NCBI GenBank assembly: GCA_029560875.1
Contig: JAKQKB010000168.1
Coordinates: 98,739 to 162,738 of the forward strand
Length of the DNA stretch: 64,000 bases
Origin: Bacteroidota bacterium
Lineage (GTDB): Bacteria; Bacteroidota; Bacteroidia; Bacteroidales; Tenuifilaceae
Reading direction: 5' to 3'
Shown here: in pieces, positions 17,482-26,054 of the stretch
Layout: every line of letters starts with the position of its first letter
Numbering within the stretch: position 1 is the first letter of the stretch
Made by a program: the position numbers and the translations under genes
The notes under the pieces: model-generated
What the model was told of the DNA's origin: nothing
Databases searched by the model: none
What the model saw: only the letters and a program-made list of their open reading frames with translations

Positions 17482-20304
17482 TTATTTCTGCGCTTCGGGC
17501 GACATAACAACCTCAACAATATTGCCTTGGCTGAACATTTTGTTAGCAAATTCCTTAACCTTTTCTACATTAACAGATTTAACAACATCGAGGTAAGTAG
17601 TATGCTTATCAACTCCTGTTTCATATTTCTCACGAATAACACTTGACCAGTATCTGTTTTCACGTTGACTCTGATCGTACTGTTTAAGCATAAACTCTTT
17701 TGCTTTATTTACATCCTCTTCAAGAGGACCATTGGATTTAATCTTCTCAATCTCAGAATAGATAATGCCAATCAGTTTATCGCGTTTTTCGGGGTCAGTG
17801 TCAAAAATTATTCTCAACACATATGACTGAGTTGGGAAATCAGTGATTGACATACCAACGCTTACACCATAAGTGCCACCCTCTTTTTCGCGTACCTCCT
17901 CCATATATCTATTTTGAAGTATTGAGTTGATGTAATTAACCAATACCATATTCTCAAAGTTATACTTAACATCTCCGGATAATGCAATATAAACCGAAGA
18001 CTTTGGTGTTTGTAATGGAATATTAAAGAAGTTAGAAACCTTACCTTTGGGAGCTCTAACACCATTATCTTTAGCAACATCCTTGCGTTTAACCGTTGGT
18101 AAACCTCCAATATATTTTTCAACCAATGGCTTAGCCTCTTCTGCTTTCATATTACCAGTGAAAATAAATGTAAAATCAGAAGCATCAGCAAAACGATTCT
18201 TGTAAAAATCCATCACCATTTTATAGTCAACCTTTTTCAAATACTCTAAATCCTGAGGCATAACTCTTGGATTTCGGTTAGCCATTGCAATGGTAACACT
18301 ATCGCTAAATGCTTTACGTGGGTCTGCCGATGCATTAGCCATAAACGCTTTCATACGCTCCATGTAAGTGTTAAAACTCTCAACATCCTCGCGAGGAGCA
18401 GTAAAGTACAAGTAAACAAGTTGAAGCATAGTTTCAAAATCTTTTGGCGATGCGCTACCGTTAATGCCTTCATAATCTTCGCCAATAACGGGGCGAACGC
18501 TAACAAGTTTACCAGCAAGCATTTTATCAAGATCAGTCTTAGAGAATTCGCCAACACCTGCAGTGCTAACTATTTGAGTGGCAAATGTGGCAGAAGGTAG
18601 AGTCTTATTATCGGCCAAAGAGTAACCTCCATTGCTGAATGCAGTTAAAGAAACCTCATCCTCTTTAAAATCGGTATTTTTGAAAATAACCTTTACTCCG
18701 TTACTTAAAACCATTTCGGTGGTTCCGAATAAATTATTTGCATTAACCTTAGTCACTTTACCAGGTTTTGCAACGTTTTCCACCAATGGTTTTGTAGAAA
18801 CGTTATCAACGTAAGCCTCAATTTTTTCAGACTTAACCTCTTTCAATGAAGCGAGGATACCTGCCTCTGTTGGTAGTACAACGCCTTCTTTTAGAGGACC
18901 TTGAACAGTAATTACCATATTTTTATCGGTAATTAGTTTTGTAATGTAAGCATTAAGTTCGTTGATTGTTATGGTTGGCATTATGCCATTTGCAAATGCA
19001 TGCTCAAACTCAATACCAGGTATGGGCTCGCTTTCAAGGAAGTTGTTTACTGCCTGCCAAACAAATGCTTCATTCTTCTGTTTATCCTTCTCCTTTAATT
19101 GGTTATCTAGGTTACGGAGATAATCCGCTTTTGCTCTATCAAGTTCCGATGCAGTAAATCCAAACTGCTTAACACGCTCAGCTTCACGAACAAGACCTTT
19201 GAAGCCATCAAGCATGCCTTCATTTTTTAAAGCAGCATAGAAAATTAAGGCACTCTTTGTACGAACCATATTACTCATGCCCGAAGCAGCAAAAACAAAT
19301 GGAGGGTTTGGTTTTTGTGTAATCTCTGTTAAACGGGCAGAAATCATTGTTGAAATTAAATCTCTAATTATTTCTGCTCTTAAATAGCCAATATTTTTTT
19401 GGTCATTAGGGGTGGCATCGTGCTTGTAGTAAATGTTAAGAATGGTATTGCGAGCCTCTGGATCCGAAGCAATACCTACTAAAGGTTCATCATTATCTGG
19501 TAGTTGATAGAACTCACGAGTTGCAGGATTAACTGGTTTTTTAATATCTGCAAATAGTTTTTTTACTTTCTGCTCAATCTGATCAACATCAATATCACCA
19601 ACAATTATTATCGATTGTAAGTCTGGACGATACCATTTTGCATAGTAGTCCTTAATTTCCTGATGTTTAAAGTTATTAATTACATTGATATCTCCAATAA
19701 CATCACGAATAGCATACTTAGAACCTTTATAAGTAATAGGACTTAATTGATTTCTCATTCTGAATTCAGGGCTTCGTCTAGTTCTCCATTCTTCTCGAAT
19801 AACACCTCTTTCATTATCAATTTCCTGAGGATCAAGAGTAATAAAGTTTGACCAATCGTGTAACACTAACAATGCGCTATCTAAAATCCCTTCTCTAATA
19901 GTTGGTACATCAGATAAATTGTAGACTGTTTCATCTTGTGATGTGAATGCATTGATGTTATATCCAAACTTAACACCTACAGTTTCGAAATAGTTGATAA
20001 TACCTTTTCCTGGAAAGTTTTTAGTGCCATTGAAAGCCATGTGCTCAAGAAAATGAGCCAAACCGTTTTGGCTATCTTCTTCCAAAATAGCACCAACATT
20101 TTGTGCTATGTAGAACTCTGCTCGTTGTTTTGGTTCAGCATTCTTACGAATGTAGTAGGTTAACCCATTGTCGAGTTTACCATAACGGAAGTTTTGATCC
20201 ATGGGAACAGGCATATTCCAGTTTATTTGCCCCTGTCCCATTGCACTAAGACCCATCAAACAGGCCAATAGAGCGGATGAAAATAGTTTAATGCTCTTAA
20301 TCAT
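17482..20304 (-). CDS. M16-family zinc peptidase (PqqL/insulinase-like), two-repeat form
   Basis: A 940-residue exported metallopeptidase. After a signal peptide (about residues 1-23) the inverted zinc motif is HFLEH (H84, E87, H88), and the third ligand is E165 in NERGVIREEW. A second, catalytically inactive M16 half follows (from about residue 500), giving the clam-shell pair in a single chain, as in PqqL-type enzymes. These degrade short peptides in the periplasm. The gene has its own terminator and no cotranscribed neighbour. Confidence 0.93.
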   Translation of the reverse strand: MIKSIKLFSSALLACLMGLSAMGQGQINWNMPVPMDQNFRYGKLDNGLTYYIRKNAEPKQRAEFYIAQNVGAILEEDSQNGLAHFLEHMAFNGTKNFPGKGIINYFETVGVKFGYNINAFTSQDETVYNLSDVPTIREGILDSALLVLHDWSNFITLDPQEIDNERGVIREEWRTRRSPEFRMRNQLSPITYKGSKYAIRDVIGDINVINNFKHQEIKDYYAKWYRPDLQSIIIVGDIDVDQIEQKVKKLFADIKKPVNPATREFYQLPDNDEPLVGIASDPEARNTILNIYYKHDATPNDQKNIGYLRAEIIRDLISTMISARLTEITQKPNPPFVFAASGMSNMVRTKSALIFYAALKNEGMLDGFKGLVREAERVKQFGFTASELDRAKADYLRNLDNQLKEKDKQKNEAFVWQAVNNFLESEPIPGIEFEHAFANGIMPTITINELNAYITKLITDKNMVITVQGPLKEGVVLPTEAGILASLKEVKSEKIEAYVDNVSTKPLVENVAKPGKVTKVNANNLFGTTEMVLSNGVKVIFKNTDFKEDEVSLTAFSNGGYSLADNKTLPSATFATQIVSTAGVGEFSKTDLDKMLAGKLVSVRPVIGEDYEGINGSASPKDFETMLQLVYLYFTAPREDVESFNTYMERMKAFMANASADPRKAFSDSVTIAMANRNPRVMPQDLEYLKKVDYKMVMDFYKNRFADASDFTFIFTGNMKAEEAKPLVEKYIGGLPTVKRKDVAKDNGVRAPKGKVSNFFNIPLQTPKSSVYIALSGDVKYNFENMVLVNYINSILQNRYMEEVREKEGGTYGVSVGMSITDFPTQSYVLRIIFDTDPEKRDKLIGIIYSEIEKIKSNGPLEEDVNKAKEFMLKQYDQSQRENRYWSSVIREKYETGVDKHTTYLDVVKSVNVEKVKEFANKMFSQGNIVEVVMSPEAQK

Positions 20305-20493
20305 TTAAGTTAAATGTTTAGTGAAACAATAGAATTTTAAATCAAAAGTAACATTTAGATTTAAAAGTGAAATTAGTAGAAAAAATTTTAACACTTTTTG
20401 TAACCTTTTTGATAAACGTTTTAAATAATGGTTTATTTTGACATAAAAATAATTTTTGGGAGGGAAAAACAACAATCCATACAAATACAAACT

Positions 20494-21670
20494 ATGGCTA
20501 AAAATTTTATCACCAAAACAATAATTCTTGTATCATTCGTAAGCCTATTTACAGATATTGCCAGCGAAATGCTTTACCCTGTAATGCCTGTTTTCCTAAA
20601 ATCAATTGGATTCTCCGTATTACTTATTGGTATCCTAGAAGGAGTGGCCGAGGCAACTGCCGGATTGAGCAAAGGTTACTTTGGGCACTTATCGGATAAT
20701 TTAGGAAAAAGAGTCCTTTTTGTTCGGTGGGGATACCTTATTAAGTGCTATTTCGAAGCCTATGTTGGCTGTATTTACTTTCCCTATATGGATTTTCAGT
20801 GCACGAACTATCGATAGGTTAGGTAAAGGTATACGAAACAGCGCCCGAGATGCTCTGTTAAGCGATGAATCAACGCCACAAATCAAAGGAAAAGTGTTTG
20901 GTTTTCATAGGGGAATGGATACTTTAGGAGCAGCTATTGGTCCTGTAGTTGCGTTAATTTACCTTTACTTCTATCCTGAGAACTATAAATGGCTTTTCGT
21001 CATAGCTTTTGCTCCGGGTTTAATTGCCGTTGCCCTTACGCTATTTTTAAAAGAAAAAAGAATAGTAACAAATCCGAAGGAAAAGAACATCGGTTTTTTC
21101 AGTTTTTTTCAGTACTGGAATCAATCACCCAAAAACTACAAAATGCTAGTTATTGGTTTGGTTTCATTTACACTATTCAACAGTTCAGATGCTTTCCTAC
21201 TTTTAATGGTGAAAGAACAAGGGTACTCCGATACGCAAATGATTTCACTTTACATCTTTTACAATCTGGCATATGCAATATTAGCTTTCCCAATGGGGCA
21301 TCTAGCCGATAAAATTGGAATGAAAAAGGTTCTAATCTTTGGTATTACAATTTTCGGAATTGTTTACTTGCTTTTTGGCTTATCAAGCAAATTAACAATC
21401 CTTGCAATGCTCTTTGGATTATATGCACTTTACGCTGCCTCAACAGAAGGAATATCGAGGGCCTGGATATCAAACTTGGCAAGCAAGGAAAAAACAGCCA
21501 CGGCAATTGGACTTTTCAACACTTTGCAAAGTATAGCAACTCTAGTTGCAAGTTCTCTTGCAGGATTAATTTGGTTTAAATTTGGAGCAACACCAGTTTT
21601 TATTATATCTGGGACTGTTGCCTTAGGTGTTGCGCTTTACCTTACTGTCTTTATAAAAGAATATAAGTAA
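20494..21670 (+). pseudogene. MFS transporter, interrupted by a +1 frameshift
   Basis: Two overlapping frames together make one complete 12-TM major facilitator of about 392 residues. The first frame starts at ATG 20494 (MAKNFITKTIILVSF) and carries TM1-2 with the loop LSDNLGKRV...RWGYLI. The second resumes with SAISKPMLAVFTFPIW and continues through RTIDRLGKGIRNSARDALL (the A-loop signature) to the end at 21670. Deleting one A of the AA at 20743-20744 restores GYLISAISKP, which is the expected reading. Substrate cannot be told; the family is that of single-gene drug or metabolite permeases. It may be a true pseudogene or a one-base sequence error. Its 3' end is 2 nt from the convergent DUF4293 gene. 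Confidence 0.8.
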
Positions 21671-21672
21671 CC

Positions 21673-22137
21673 TTATCTTAAACGTTCCAACGAACGAACC
21701 AATGCCTCGTCTTTGGCTATTGAACGTAATGCAAGGAAGGAAAGTATTGCCGACACAATTGGGAATACGAAGATAATACTATACGAAGGATTTGCAGGAA
21801 GCAATTTACTAACTGTAATAACATAGTAGTAAAGTAAACCTTGCATTCCAACCAATAAAATTGTATTAATTATACAAAGTCTTATCTGAATCATTCTACG
21901 CTTATACATGAAAATTGTAATCATATCTATGCCAAATACAACAATCGATAGTATCAATAACGGCCAAGTGTTATAAACATTCTCGGCATTAATAGTCTCA
22001 GACGACAATCCGGATACATTAAAAAGGTACTTCGCCATTTGTGGTTCTACAACAAAGGTTGAAAAGGGCACAAAAAAGAAAAATGCAAGTAGAAAAGCCA
22101 CTACCAAGAGGTAAATTGTTTGTATTCGTTGTATCAT
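21673..22137 (-). CDS. DUF4293 membrane protein
   Basis: A 154-residue integral membrane protein with four predicted TM segments (starting IYLLVVAFLLAFFFFVP; then ILSIVVFGIDMITIFMY; IINTILLVGMQGLLYYY; IIFVFPIVSAILSFLAL) and a basic C terminus (RSIAKDEALVRSLERLR). This is the layout of DUF4293, found almost only in Bacteroidota. Function unknown. An upstream ATG would add 15 polar residues; the Met at 22137 (MIQRIQTIYLLV) is the conserved family start. Confidence 0.85.
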   Translation of the reverse strand: MIQRIQTIYLLVVAFLLAFFFFVPFSTFVVEPQMAKYLFNVSGLSSETINAENVYNTWPLLILSIVVFGIDMITIFMYKRRMIQIRLCIINTILLVGMQGLLYYYVITVSKLLPANPSYSIIFVFPIVSAILSFLALRSIAKDEALVRSLERLR

Positions 22138-22389
22138 AAATTCTGAATTGATTGTGTATTGCAAAAGTAACCATTTTGTCATAACTCATAAATATGTTTA
22201 AGCTAAAACATTTTAAAGTTTAGTCAGCATCGCCGCAATTCAATGTAGAAAAATATTCTAAATAGTTAATCTGGAAAAAAACTCTCACTACTGAACTATT
22301 AAAAATACAGGTAGAAAAGTAAATTAAACCAAAACAACAATGGGATTCACAGATATGTTAATCCAACCAATCTTTCATTTAAAAATTAG

Positions 22390-22397
22390 TATCTTTG
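22390..22397 (+). promoter_or_regulatory. Possible -7 box for the nucleoside phosphorylase gene
   Basis: TATCTTTG matches TAnnTTTG, 18 nt before the ATG; no good -33 element. Confidence 0.4.
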
Positions 22398-22415
22398 TAG
22401 TTTAATCAAATAGAT

Positions 22416-23291
22416 ATGAGAGTAATTGAATCATCGGAATTGATACTAAACCCAGATGGTAGTATCTTCCATTTACATTTAAAACCGGAACAACTAGCCG
22501 ATACAGTAATATTAGTTGGCGACCCTGGTAGAGTTGAAACTGTTTCTGCATACTTCGATAAAATTGAGCATACAGTATCGAATCGCGAATTTAAAACATG
22601 CACTGGATACTATAAGGGCAAAAGAATTAGCGCTGTATCCACTGGTATTGGTACCGACAATATTGATATTGTTGTTAATGAACTTGATGCTTTAGTAAAC
22701 ATTGACCTGAATACCAGAACGGTTAAAGATACCCATAAGAAGTTAACTTTAGTTAGACTTGGAACATCAGGAGCACTTCAACCTGAGATTGATTTGGGTA
22801 GTTACGTAATGACTGAGGTTAGCATTGGTTTCGACGGCTTGCTTAACTTTTATGCAAACAGGAATGAGGTTAGCGAGTTGGAAATGGAACAAGCGTTCCT
22901 TAAGCATACCAACTGGAATCCTCTTTGCGCTAAACCTTACTTCAACTACTCTTCATCGAAATTAGTTGAACTATTTGCTGATTTCACAATTAGAGGAATT
23001 ACCATTTCTGCTCCAGGATTTTATGGGCCTCAAGGTCGAGTACTTCGTCTTCCCCTCGCAGATCCAAAACTAAACGACAAGATTGTTGATTTTGAGTACA
23101 AAGGAAGAAAAATCACTAATTTTGAGATGGAAAGTTCTGCAATTAACGGTCTTTCACGTCTTCTTGGACACGATTCGTTAACAATTTGTGCTATTATTGC
23201 AAATCGAGTTATAAAGGATGCTACAAAGGATTATCGCCCTGCAATTAGCCGATTAATCCAACAAACACTTGACAAACTTGCAACAATATAA
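22416..23291 (+). CDS. Nucleoside phosphorylase (uridine/purine phosphorylase family)
   Basis: A 291-residue member of the PNP/UDP phosphorylase superfamily, which splits nucleosides with phosphate to a free base and ribose-1-phosphate. The phosphate site VGDPGRVE (about 36-43) and STGIGTDNIDIV (about 74-85) are clear, as is the ribose/base region FEMESSAI with the family's Glu-Met-Glu. Sequence alone does not settle uridine versus purine specificity; FEMESSA is closer to the uridine phosphorylase side. The SirB1-like gene starts 12 nt downstream, so cotranscription is likely. Confidence 0.88.
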   Translation: MRVIESSELILNPDGSIFHLHLKPEQLADTVILVGDPGRVETVSAYFDKIEHTVSNREFKTCTGYYKGKRISAVSTGIGTDNIDIVVNELDALVNIDLNTRTVKDTHKKLTLVRLGTSGALQPEIDLGSYVMTEVSIGFDGLLNFYANRNEVSELEMEQAFLKHTNWNPLCAKPYFNYSSSKLVELFADFTIRGITISAPGFYGPQGRVLRLPLADPKLNDKIVDFEYKGRKITNFEMESSAINGLSRLLGHDSLTICAIIANRVIKDATKDYRPAISRLIQQTLDKLATI

Positions 23292-23303
23292 TTAATTAAT
23301 GAG

Positions 23304-24173
23304 TTGATAAATAACGATTTACACTCACTCATTGCCCTGCTTGACGATCCAGACTCCGAAGTTTTCAAAGTCGTTTCGGAAAAAATCGTTACGCAGGGCA
23401 TTGGTGTTGTGCCCCAACTTGAAAAAGCTTGGGAATTTTCGCACAATGAGATAGTCCAAAATCGTTTAGAAAACCTTATTCAAACTATTCAGTATAACAG
23501 CACGGAGGAATCCCTTATAACTTGGGTTAATTCCGAAACCCAGAACCTGCTAGAAGGCGCATACCTAATTGCTCGTTTTCAGTATCCTGAACTTACCCTA
23601 AGTTCAATTGAAAAGGAAATTGAAAAATTAAGGAAAGATGCTTGGCTAGAAATCAACGACAATTTAACAGCCCTTGAAAAGGTAAAGATTATCAACCATA
23701 TTCTATTCGATATCCACAACTATGGACCTAACGTAACAAATTTCTTTTCACCCAACAATCAATACATCAACTCCTTAGTTGAAACAAAAAAGGGAGGTCC
23801 AATTCTCTTATCAATTTTTTATGCTGTTATAGCTCAAAAACTTGGCTTACCCATTCACTGCGTTAATCTTCCTAAAAATTTTGTATTAGCATACAAGGAT
23901 AGATTCCACTCCTTATCTGAATCGGGCGAAGAAAAGGATAGTATGCTATTCTATATCAACCCATTCAATAGAGGATCCGTATTTGGGCATAAGGAGATTG
24001 ATGTTTTTTTGCAACAACAAAAAATGCAATCTAAACCCGAATACTATCTTCCATGCTCCAACGAAACTGCTATTGCACAACTACTGTTTAACCTTGTTTA
24101 TGCCTACGAAAAACAGGCAAATTTCAAGAAAGCGGAGGATCTTAAGAGGCTTTTAAAAATAGTGGAAGGATAA
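23304..24173 (+). CDS. SirB1-family transglutaminase-like protein
   Basis: A 289-residue cytosolic protein with the SirB1-N/transglutaminase-like core: EKVKIINHILFD, then KKGGPILLSIFYAVIAQKLGLPIHCVNLPKNFVLAY. The position of the catalytic Cys of true transglutaminases is taken by Ile/Leu here (GGPILLS), as in other SirB1 proteins, so it is probably not a peptidase. An N-terminal stretch with helical repeats (about 1-75) precedes it. No ATG is available near the 5' end; the TTG at 23304, 12 nt after the phosphorylase stop, is the likely start. Converges on the BFD gene with a 1-nt gap. Confidence 0.78.
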   Translation: MINNDLHSLIALLDDPDSEVFKVVSEKIVTQGIGVVPQLEKAWEFSHNEIVQNRLENLIQTIQYNSTEESLITWVNSETQNLLEGAYLIARFQYPELTLSSIEKEIEKLRKDAWLEINDNLTALEKVKIINHILFDIHNYGPNVTNFFSPNNQYINSLVETKKGGPILLSIFYAVIAQKLGLPIHCVNLPKNFVLAYKDRFHSLSESGEEKDSMLFYINPFNRGSVFGHKEIDVFLQQQKMQSKPEYYLPCSNETAIAQLLFNLVYAYEKQANFKKAEDLKRLLKIVEG

Positions 24174-24174
24174 G

Positions 24175-24405
24175 TTAATCGTTCCCAAAATCAATTTTAA
24201 ACTGCATCATTCGAACAGAATGCTTCTTCATTTCTTGGTTTACTATATTTTCAACATCAGACTTGCATCGGCCACAACCAGTTGTTGCCAATGTAATTGT
24301 TCTAACATCAGAGAAACTGTTTGCACCTTTCTTCCGAATAGAACTCAAAATTTCACTTTTGGAAACACACTTACAATTGCAGATAAACTTTGATAACTCC
24401 GACAT
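24175..24405 (-). CDS. BFD-type [2Fe-2S] ferredoxin-like protein
   Basis: A 76-residue protein with the four cysteines of the Fer2_BFD domain: C9-x-C11, then 32 residues, C44-x2-C47 (CNCKC...TTGCGRCK). A fifth Cys (C13) is next to the first pair. BFD domains mediate electron transfer, for example to bacterioferritin for iron release, or act as modules of nitrite reductases and other enzymes. No bacterioferritin gene is in view, so its partner is unknown. Confidence 0.85.
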   Translation of the reverse strand: MSELSKFICNCKCVSKSEILSSIRKKGANSFSDVRTITLATTGCGRCKSDVENIVNQEMKKHSVRMMQFKIDFGND

Positions 24406-24453
24406 AAATACTTAATTTGGATTTGCAAATATACCAATCGAACGGCTAAACAT

Positions 24454-24484
24454 TTTGTAATTCAAGATAAAAAATCTACCTTTG
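24454..24484 (+). promoter_or_regulatory. Canonical promoter of the rpsF-rpsR-rplI operon
   Basis: TTTG at 24454-24457, exactly 19 nt, then TACCTTTG at 24477-24484: a full match to the Bacteroidota consensus, 29 nt before rpsF. Confidence 0.8.
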
Positions 24485-24513
24485 CACGCTAATTTTAACT
24501 AAATAATTATACT

Positions 24514-24867
24514 ATGTTAAATCATTACGAAACCGTTTTCATTGCTACTCCCGTTTTGTCTGAGGCCCAGATGAAGGAAGCGGTTGTAAAATTCAGGGGT
24601 TTCATCACCGAGAATGGTGGCGAAATCGTACATGAAGAAAATTGGGGTTTAAGAAAGTTGGCCTACCCCATACAAAAGAAAACCACTGGCTTTTACCATT
24701 TAATGGAGTTTAAAGCTGCTGGCGAGTTGGTTGATAAACTTGAAACTCAGTACCGCCGCGATGAGCGTATTATCCGTTTCTTAACCGTTAGATTGGACAA
24801 GTACGCTGTTGAGTATGCTAATAAAAAGCGTAGCAACAAAGTGGAAACTAAAAAAATGGAGGACTAA
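24514..24867 (+). CDS. rpsF: Ribosomal protein bS6
   Basis: A 117-residue small-subunit protein, first of a three-gene ribosomal operon. The start [10 protein letters not shown] and the segment [23 protein letters not shown] are typical of bS6; it pairs with bS18 on the platform of the 30S subunit. It has no Shine-Dalgarno, unlike the next two genes. Within 3 nt of rpsR. Confidence 0.97.
   Translation: MLNHYETVFIATPVLSEAQMKEAVVKFRGFITENGGEIVHEENWGLRKLAYPIQKKTTGFYHLMEFKAAGELVDKLETQYRRDERIIRFLTVRLDKYAVEYANKKRSNKVETKKMED
24858..24862 (+). promoter_or_regulatory. Shine-Dalgarno of rpsR
   Basis: GGAGG inside the end of rpsF, 8 nt before the rpsR ATG, the ideal spacing. Such sites are rare in this window. 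Confidence 0.65.
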
Positions 24868-24870
24868 GTC

Positions 24871-25140
24871 ATGAGTACAAATCAATCAGAAATCAGATAT
24901 CTCACTCCCCCCACTGTTGAGATCAAAAAGAAAAAGTACTGCCGTTTCAAGAAAAACAAGATTAAGTACATCGATTACAAAGATCCTGAGTTCTTGAAAA
25001 AGTTCCTAAACGAACAAGGTAAAATTCTTCCTCGTCGTATAACTGGAACATCGTTAAAGTACCAGAGGAAGGTCGCTACAGCAGTTAAAAGGGCTCGTCA
25101 TATTGCCATACTGCCATTTGTAACCGATCTATTGAAATAA
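24871..25140 (+). CDS. rpsR: Ribosomal protein bS18
   Basis: An 89-residue small-subunit protein. The core [18 protein letters not shown] and the basic stretch [30 protein letters not shown] are diagnostic. It binds bS6 on the 30S platform; in Flavobacterium johnsoniae ribosomes bS18, bS6 and bS21 together hide the 16S anti-Shine-Dalgarno. It is preceded by GGAGG at 8-nt spacing. Confidence 0.97.
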   Translation: MSTNQSEIRYLTPPTVEIKKKKYCRFKKNKIKYIDYKDPEFLKKFLNEQGKILPRRITGTSLKYQRKVATAVKRARHIAILPFVTDLLK

Positions 25141-25149
25141 TTTTAAGGT

Positions 25150-25155
25150 AGGAGG
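25150..25155 (+). promoter_or_regulatory. Shine-Dalgarno of rplI
   Basis: AGGAGG lies 8 nt before the rplI ATG in the short rpsR-rplI gap. Confidence 0.65.
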
Positions 25156-25163
25156 AAAATCAG

Positions 25164-25610
25164 ATGGAAATAATTCTGTTACAAGACGTATCGAACCTTG
25201 GTAATAAGGACGAAATAGTAAAAGTAAAGAATGGCTACGCTCGCAATTATTTAATTCCTAACGGAATGGCCATTACGGCAACTGAATCATCTAAGAAAAT
25301 TTTAGCAGAGAATACTAAGCAACGCGCTCATAAAGAAGCTAAAATTAAAGCAGATGCTGAATTGGTTGCTAAAAAGATGGAAGGTCTTAAGCTTACCATT
25401 GGCGCTAAAACCAGCTCTACAGGCAAAATATTTGGATCTGTTAACACAATCCAAATTGCTGAGGCTTTATCCGAAAAAGGATTTGATATTGACCGTAAGG
25501 TTATCAGCCTTAAAGAAGAGCAAATTAAAGAAGTTGGAACTTACACCGCAGAAATTAAACTTCACCGCGAGGTTAAAGTTGCCATTGAATTTGAAGTTAT
25601 TTCTGAATAA
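25164..25610 (+). CDS. rplI: Ribosomal protein bL9
   Basis: A 148-residue large-subunit protein, last gene of the operon. The N-terminal domain MEIILLQDVSNLGNKDEIV...GYARNYLIPNGMA, the long connecting helix (about 43-75) and the C-terminal domain are all present. Ends at a strong bidirectional terminator. Confidence 0.97.
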   Translation: MEIILLQDVSNLGNKDEIVKVKNGYARNYLIPNGMAITATESSKKILAENTKQRAHKEAKIKADAELVAKKMEGLKLTIGAKTSSTGKIFGSVNTIQIAEALSEKGFDIDRKVISLKEEQIKEVGTYTAEIKLHREVKVAIEFEVISE

Positions 25611-25630
25611 GAAATATATATTGACCAATA

Positions 25631-25657
25631 AAAAAACCCGCTTATGCGGGTTTTTTT
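25631..25657. terminator. Bidirectional terminator between rplI and ridA
   Basis: AAAAAACCCGC and GCGGGTTTTTT form an 11-bp stem with a TTAT loop, ending in a T run on both strands. Confidence 0.9.
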
Positions 25658-25658
25658 A

Positions 25659-26036
25659 TTACCTAGCGGCAATACATTCTATTTCCACCAAAACACCCAA
25701 TGGTAATTTTACCACACCATACGCAGCGCGAGCTGGCATGTCAACAGTGAAGTATTTCGCATAAACCTCGTTCATGGCTGCAAAATTATCCATATTGCTT
25801 AAAAGACAGGTTGACTTTACAACATTGGAGTAGTTTAAGCCTGCTTCATTAAGAATTGCACCAATATTCTTAAGTACTTGCTCAGTCTGCTCCTTAATTC
25901 CACCATCAATAATACTACTAGTTTGAGGATTTATTGGAATTTGACCAGAAATGAATACCAATCCGTTAACCTCAACAGCTTGGCTGTAAGGCCCAACAGC
26001 CTTAGGTGCATGTTCTGTGTTTATAATCTTTTTCAT
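25659..26036 (-). CDS. ridA: RidA-family enamine/imine deaminase
   Basis: A 125-residue protein that hydrolyses reactive 2-aminoacrylate-type enamines released by PLP enzymes. The pattern GPYSQA near the N terminus, FISGQIP, and the C-terminal PARAAYGVVKLPLGVLVEIECIA, with the catalytic Arg in PAR, match the RidA/YjgF subgroup with deaminase activity. It follows lptD by 18 nt on the same strand and is probably cotranscribed with it. Confidence 0.94.
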   Translation of the reverse strand: MKKIINTEHAPKAVGPYSQAVEVNGLVFISGQIPINPQTSSIIDGGIKEQTEQVLKNIGAILNEAGLNYSNVVKSTCLLSNMDNFAAMNEVYAKYFTVDMPARAAYGVVKLPLGVLVEIECIAAR

Positions 26037-26054
26037 AACTATACGATTTGTTTA

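Noticed and set aside
20720..21670. A separate 316-residue MFS protein starting at TTG 20720
   Set aside because: It would lack TM1-2; the preceding frame supplies exactly the missing part, so a frameshift explains both.
22340..22405. A 21-codon ATG frame (MGFTDMLIQP...) before the nucleoside phosphorylase
   Set aside because: It runs through the promoter box, has no ribosome-binding site and no homology that I recognise; most likely chance.
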